Origin: JANNMJ01 sp031397815
GTDB taxonomy: Bacteria > Bacteroidota > Bacteroidia > Cytophagales > Hymenobacteraceae
Direction: 5' to 3'
Assembly (NCBI GenBank): GCA_031397815.1
Contig: JANNMJ010000244.1
Coordinates: 1-8,390, forward strand
DNA length: 8,390 nucleotides
The position numbers and the translations under genes were made by a program. The notes under the pieces are model-generated. The model made no database searches. It was not told the origin of the DNA and saw nothing but the letters and a program-made list of their open reading frames with translations. Numbering within the stretch: the first letter of the stretch is position 1; every line of letters begins with the position of its first letter. This document shows, piece by piece, positions 6,497-8,390 of this stretch.

Positions 6497-7999
6497 TTGC
6501 GCAAACTTATACACTGGCTGATCTGTACCTTACTATCAACGTTGATTCCATATGTGGGTTTTGCTCAGCGAATCAGCGCAGATTCTCTTCTGCAGCGCAT
6601 CGGAGCAACGGAAGACGCGAGCGCCAAAATCGATTTAGCCTACGACCTTTATTTCTCAACGTTAGAAACTGACCCGGAGCTGGGCAAGCAAAACGGTGAA
6701 ACGCTTTTGAGGCAAGCGCAACATCAAAACGACAAAGTAGGCGAAGCAATGGCTTTGTTTCTCATCGGTGCTAACATGCGACAGTTAGGGCAGTCAATCA
6801 GCGGACTGAAGAAAAACTTTGAGGCACTGGCAATTGCCGAAAAAATCGAAAACCATAAGCTGATCGCAGCCATACAGAACTCTATTGGTAATTCTTTCAA
6901 AGACCAAGGTCAATACAGAACAGCCATAAAAAGGTATCTGACCTCTTTGAAGGAAGCTGCGGGGCCAGAAAGCGATGAAATACGAAGCTTTGCCCTGATG
7001 AACTTGGGAGAGATGTATTTTCAAGAGAAACTTATCGATTCTGCGTATGTATGCTTGCTGCAAGCCGAGAATCTGTGTAGAAGAATTAAATTTTTCTACT
7101 TCATAAGTGCAATAGAAGTAGACTTGGCTGACGTATACGCCGAGAAAGCGGACTGGTATGCCAAGCAACCGGCTAGCCCATACAACATTCAACGAAGAAA
7201 GGAGCTGGCAGATAGTGCTTTGTTTTATCTGGAAATCGGCTTGAATCATGCATTGGGTACTCAAAAACGCAGACATCTGAACTGGGCTTACACTGGATTG
7301 GCAATATATTACAAAAATAGAAAAATTTCGACAAGTCGATTCTACGCACGAGAAGCTATCAAAGTCGTTGAAAATACCAAATTCATTACAATGAGCCTCA
7401 CGTCAGCAAAAATACTTGCTGACAGCTATGAGAATGAAAACTGTGACAGTTCGTTGAAGTATTCTAAAATCTACCGAGCCGCCAGCGATAGTCTTTTGAA
7501 TTTGACGGTAGTGAAACGCAGTCAAGTGATGGACTTCAATGCTGAAGCCTTTAGTCAGGAATTGAAGACCAGTCGACGAGATAATATACAGTATGCCTTG
7601 ATTGCGCTTGCAGTCGTAACAGCTTTTGTCCTTTTCTTAACCCTCATTCCTAGGATTTTTATCGCAGAAAAGCACATTAAGGTTTTGGGAAAGGTGTGCT
7701 TCTTGCTGTTATTTGAGTCTTTGAATCTTTACTTTCATCCGGGAATAGAAGCAGTTATCCACTATTTTCATCTTATGCATTTTCGCCCTCTACTTATGTT
7801 GCTGGCGTTGGTTATTCTAGCCGCTACATTGGTGCCGATTCATCACCAGATTGAAAGGAAAGTACTGGAACAGCTGTTGAAGAAGAACAGGTCGGTTAAG
7901 CTGGCAATACTGCATAGTCGGCGGGCAAAGGCGCAGGAAATAGAAGCACAAAGCCAAGCGATGATAGATCGGTTAAACAAGGGGGAAGACATTAAGTAG
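6497..7999 (+). CDS. TPR-repeat protein with three membrane helices
   Basis: TTG 6497 is chosen because it gives an export signal (residues 1-23, positive start RK, hydrophobic core, GFA-Q cleavage), for a 500-aa protein. ATG 6254 or 6290 would give up to 581 aa with the signal buried inside. Residues about 30-360 form tetratricopeptide-type helical repeats (for example AIQNSIGNSFKDQGQYRTAI and FALMNLGEMYFQEKLIDSA), predicted to lie in the periplasm. Membrane helices follow at about 366-389, 396-413 and 429-450, then a charged cytoplasmic coiled tail. The LFESLNLYFHPGIE and PLLMLLALVILAATLVPIHH segments resemble a membrane module common in Bacteroidota TPR proteins (from memory). Such proteins often sense or relay signals through a C-terminal kinase, HTH or LytTR domain, but none is present here, so any output needs a partner. 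The gene is the AT-richest in the window. Confidence 0.87.
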   Translation: MRKLIHWLICTLLSTLIPYVGFAQRISADSLLQRIGATEDASAKIDLAYDLYFSTLETDPELGKQNGETLLRQAQHQNDKVGEAMALFLIGANMRQLGQSISGLKKNFEALAIAEKIENHKLIAAIQNSIGNSFKDQGQYRTAIKRYLTSLKEAAGPESDEIRSFALMNLGEMYFQEKLIDSAYVCLLQAENLCRRIKFFYFISAIEVDLADVYAEKADWYAKQPASPYNIQRRKELADSALFYLEIGLNHALGTQKRRHLNWAYTGLAIYYKNRKISTSRFYAREAIKVVENTKFITMSLTSAKILADSYENENCDSSLKYSKIYRAASDSLLNLTVVKRSQVMDFNAEAFSQELKTSRRDNIQYALIALAVVTAFVLFLTLIPRIFIAEKHIKVLGKVCFLLLFESLNLYFHPGIEAVIHYFHLMHFRPLLMLLALVILAATLVPIHHQIERKVLEQLLKKNRSVKLAILHSRRAKAQEIEAQSQAMIDRLNKGEDIK

Positions 8000-8002
8000 A
8001 GG

Positions 8003-8061
8003 CGGGCACCGTGCGTGTGTGAATGCCCGGCCGTTGACGGTCGTGCAACATGTATTGCACG
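8003..8061 (+). terminator. Hairpin cluster after the TPR gene
   Basis: CGGGCA (8003-8008) pairs with TGCCCG (8024-8029). CGTGCAA (8042-8048) pairs with TTGCACG (8055-8061) around a 6-nt loop, followed by GTTTG. Both hairpins lie within 62 nt of the TPR stop and could end its transcript. There is no strong U-run. Confidence 0.4.
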
Positions 8062-8148
8062 GTTTGCCAGCCACATGCAGACATAATTTTGCCTACGCCA
8101 TCTCAATTAGAGGGGTTTCGAAGTCGATGGGCATATCCGCTTAGGCTT

Positions 8149-8169
8149 CCCCTCTCCTGTGGCGAGGGG
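8149..8169. terminator. CCCCTC/GAGGGG hairpin between convergent genes
   Basis: CCCCTC (8149-8154) and GAGGGG (8164-8169) form a hairpin with a 9-nt loop, followed by ctggcggtgag. A second GAGGGG at 8110-8115 can pair with the same CCCCTC arm. The hairpin lies between two converging genes, so it may be a two-way terminator. It also resembles short interspersed CCCCTCTCC...GGAGAGGGG...GGTGAG hairpins I recall from many bacterial genomes. Confidence 0.4.
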
Positions 8170-8240
8170 CTGGCGGTGAGAACATATGGCAGCTGCGCGT
8201 ACACTGACCCAAAATCTGCTCTCATTCCTCACCAGTCTCC

Positions 8241-8390
8241 TCACTCCGCCCCCCCATACTCCTCATACGCCGCCAGCATCCCCCCATTCAGCTCCCCCCG
8301 GTACGTCCGCCACTGCGGCATAAACCCGTCCAGCAACCCCCGGAACCGGGCATTATGCGCCCGTTCCAGCAAGTGCGTCAGCTCGTGGAC
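8241..8390 (-). CDS. YgjP-like (DUF45) zinc metallopeptidase, C-terminal fragment
   Basis: The last 49 codons of a minus-strand gene that continues past the window's right edge; its stop is TGA at 8243-8241. The visible part starts with VHELTHLLERAHNARF. HELTH is the zinc-binding HExxH-type motif, and the His in AHNARF fits the third zinc ligand of the YgjP/DUF45 family, whose members end with HELxHLxxxxHxxxFW followed by a short helix, as here. The family is a M48-like metallopeptidase group, and its genes frequently lie beside type I restriction-modification genes in bacteria. The N-terminal part and the 5' neighbours are outside the window, so that link cannot be tested here. Confidence 0.85.
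   Translation of the reverse strand, partial: VHELTHLLERAHNARFRGLLDGFMPQWRTYRGELNGGMLAAYEEYGGAE

Noticed and set aside
6794..7276. A 160-codon minus-strand frame inside the TPR gene
   Set aside because: The plus strand shows continuous TPR-like helices over the same stretch, and the reverse product has no recognisable features.

Overview
The window most likely comes from a member of the Bacteroidota, probably the order Cytophagales. The evidence is one cell-envelope protein and one membrane-anchored TPR protein of types common in that phylum, A-rich or absent Shine-Dalgarno signals, and a TAnnTTTG-like promoter element. The genus cannot be told from the sequence. Base composition changes in steps. 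The first 2.9 kb is very GC-rich (a 60-nt sample at 1741-1800 is 42/60 GC). The protease-nuclease gene is intermediate (33/60 at 4321-4380). The TPR gene is AT-richer (22/60 at 7321-7380). This suggests a mosaic accessory region rather than uniform core genome.

Region 1 (1-2875, + strand) is a compact DNA-replication cassette of phage or integrative-element type. It holds a winged-helix initiator-like protein, a small overlapping gene carrying the conserved C-terminal domain of phage replication proteins, a complete DnaB-type replicative helicase and a VRR-NUC nuclease. The first gene contains four perfect copies of a 19-bp repeat, read in three different reading frames. They are followed directly by an A-rich, purine-biased tract in otherwise GC-rich DNA. 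This is the layout of the lambda origin, where iterons and an AT-rich unwinding element lie inside gene O, and it is the most notable signal in the window.

Region 2 (2876-5128, + strand) is a lone cargo gene with its own upstream region and a strong downstream palindrome. It encodes a trypsin-like serine protease joined by a Pro/Ser/Thr/His-rich linker to a DNA/RNA non-specific (NUC/EndoG-like) endonuclease. Both active sites look intact. This architecture suggests an effector of biological conflict or defence.

Region 3 (5129-7999, + strand) has a secreted or outer-membrane-type protein of unknown function. It is followed by a TPR protein with a signal peptide, three membrane helices and a cytoplasmic coiled tail, of a type often found in Bacteroidota signalling proteins.

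Region 4 (8000-8390) is a hairpin-rich convergent intergenic region. It ends at the 3' part of a minus-strand YgjP-like (DUF45) zinc metallopeptidase that runs off the window. No tRNA, rRNA, integrase, transposase or CRISPR array was seen.
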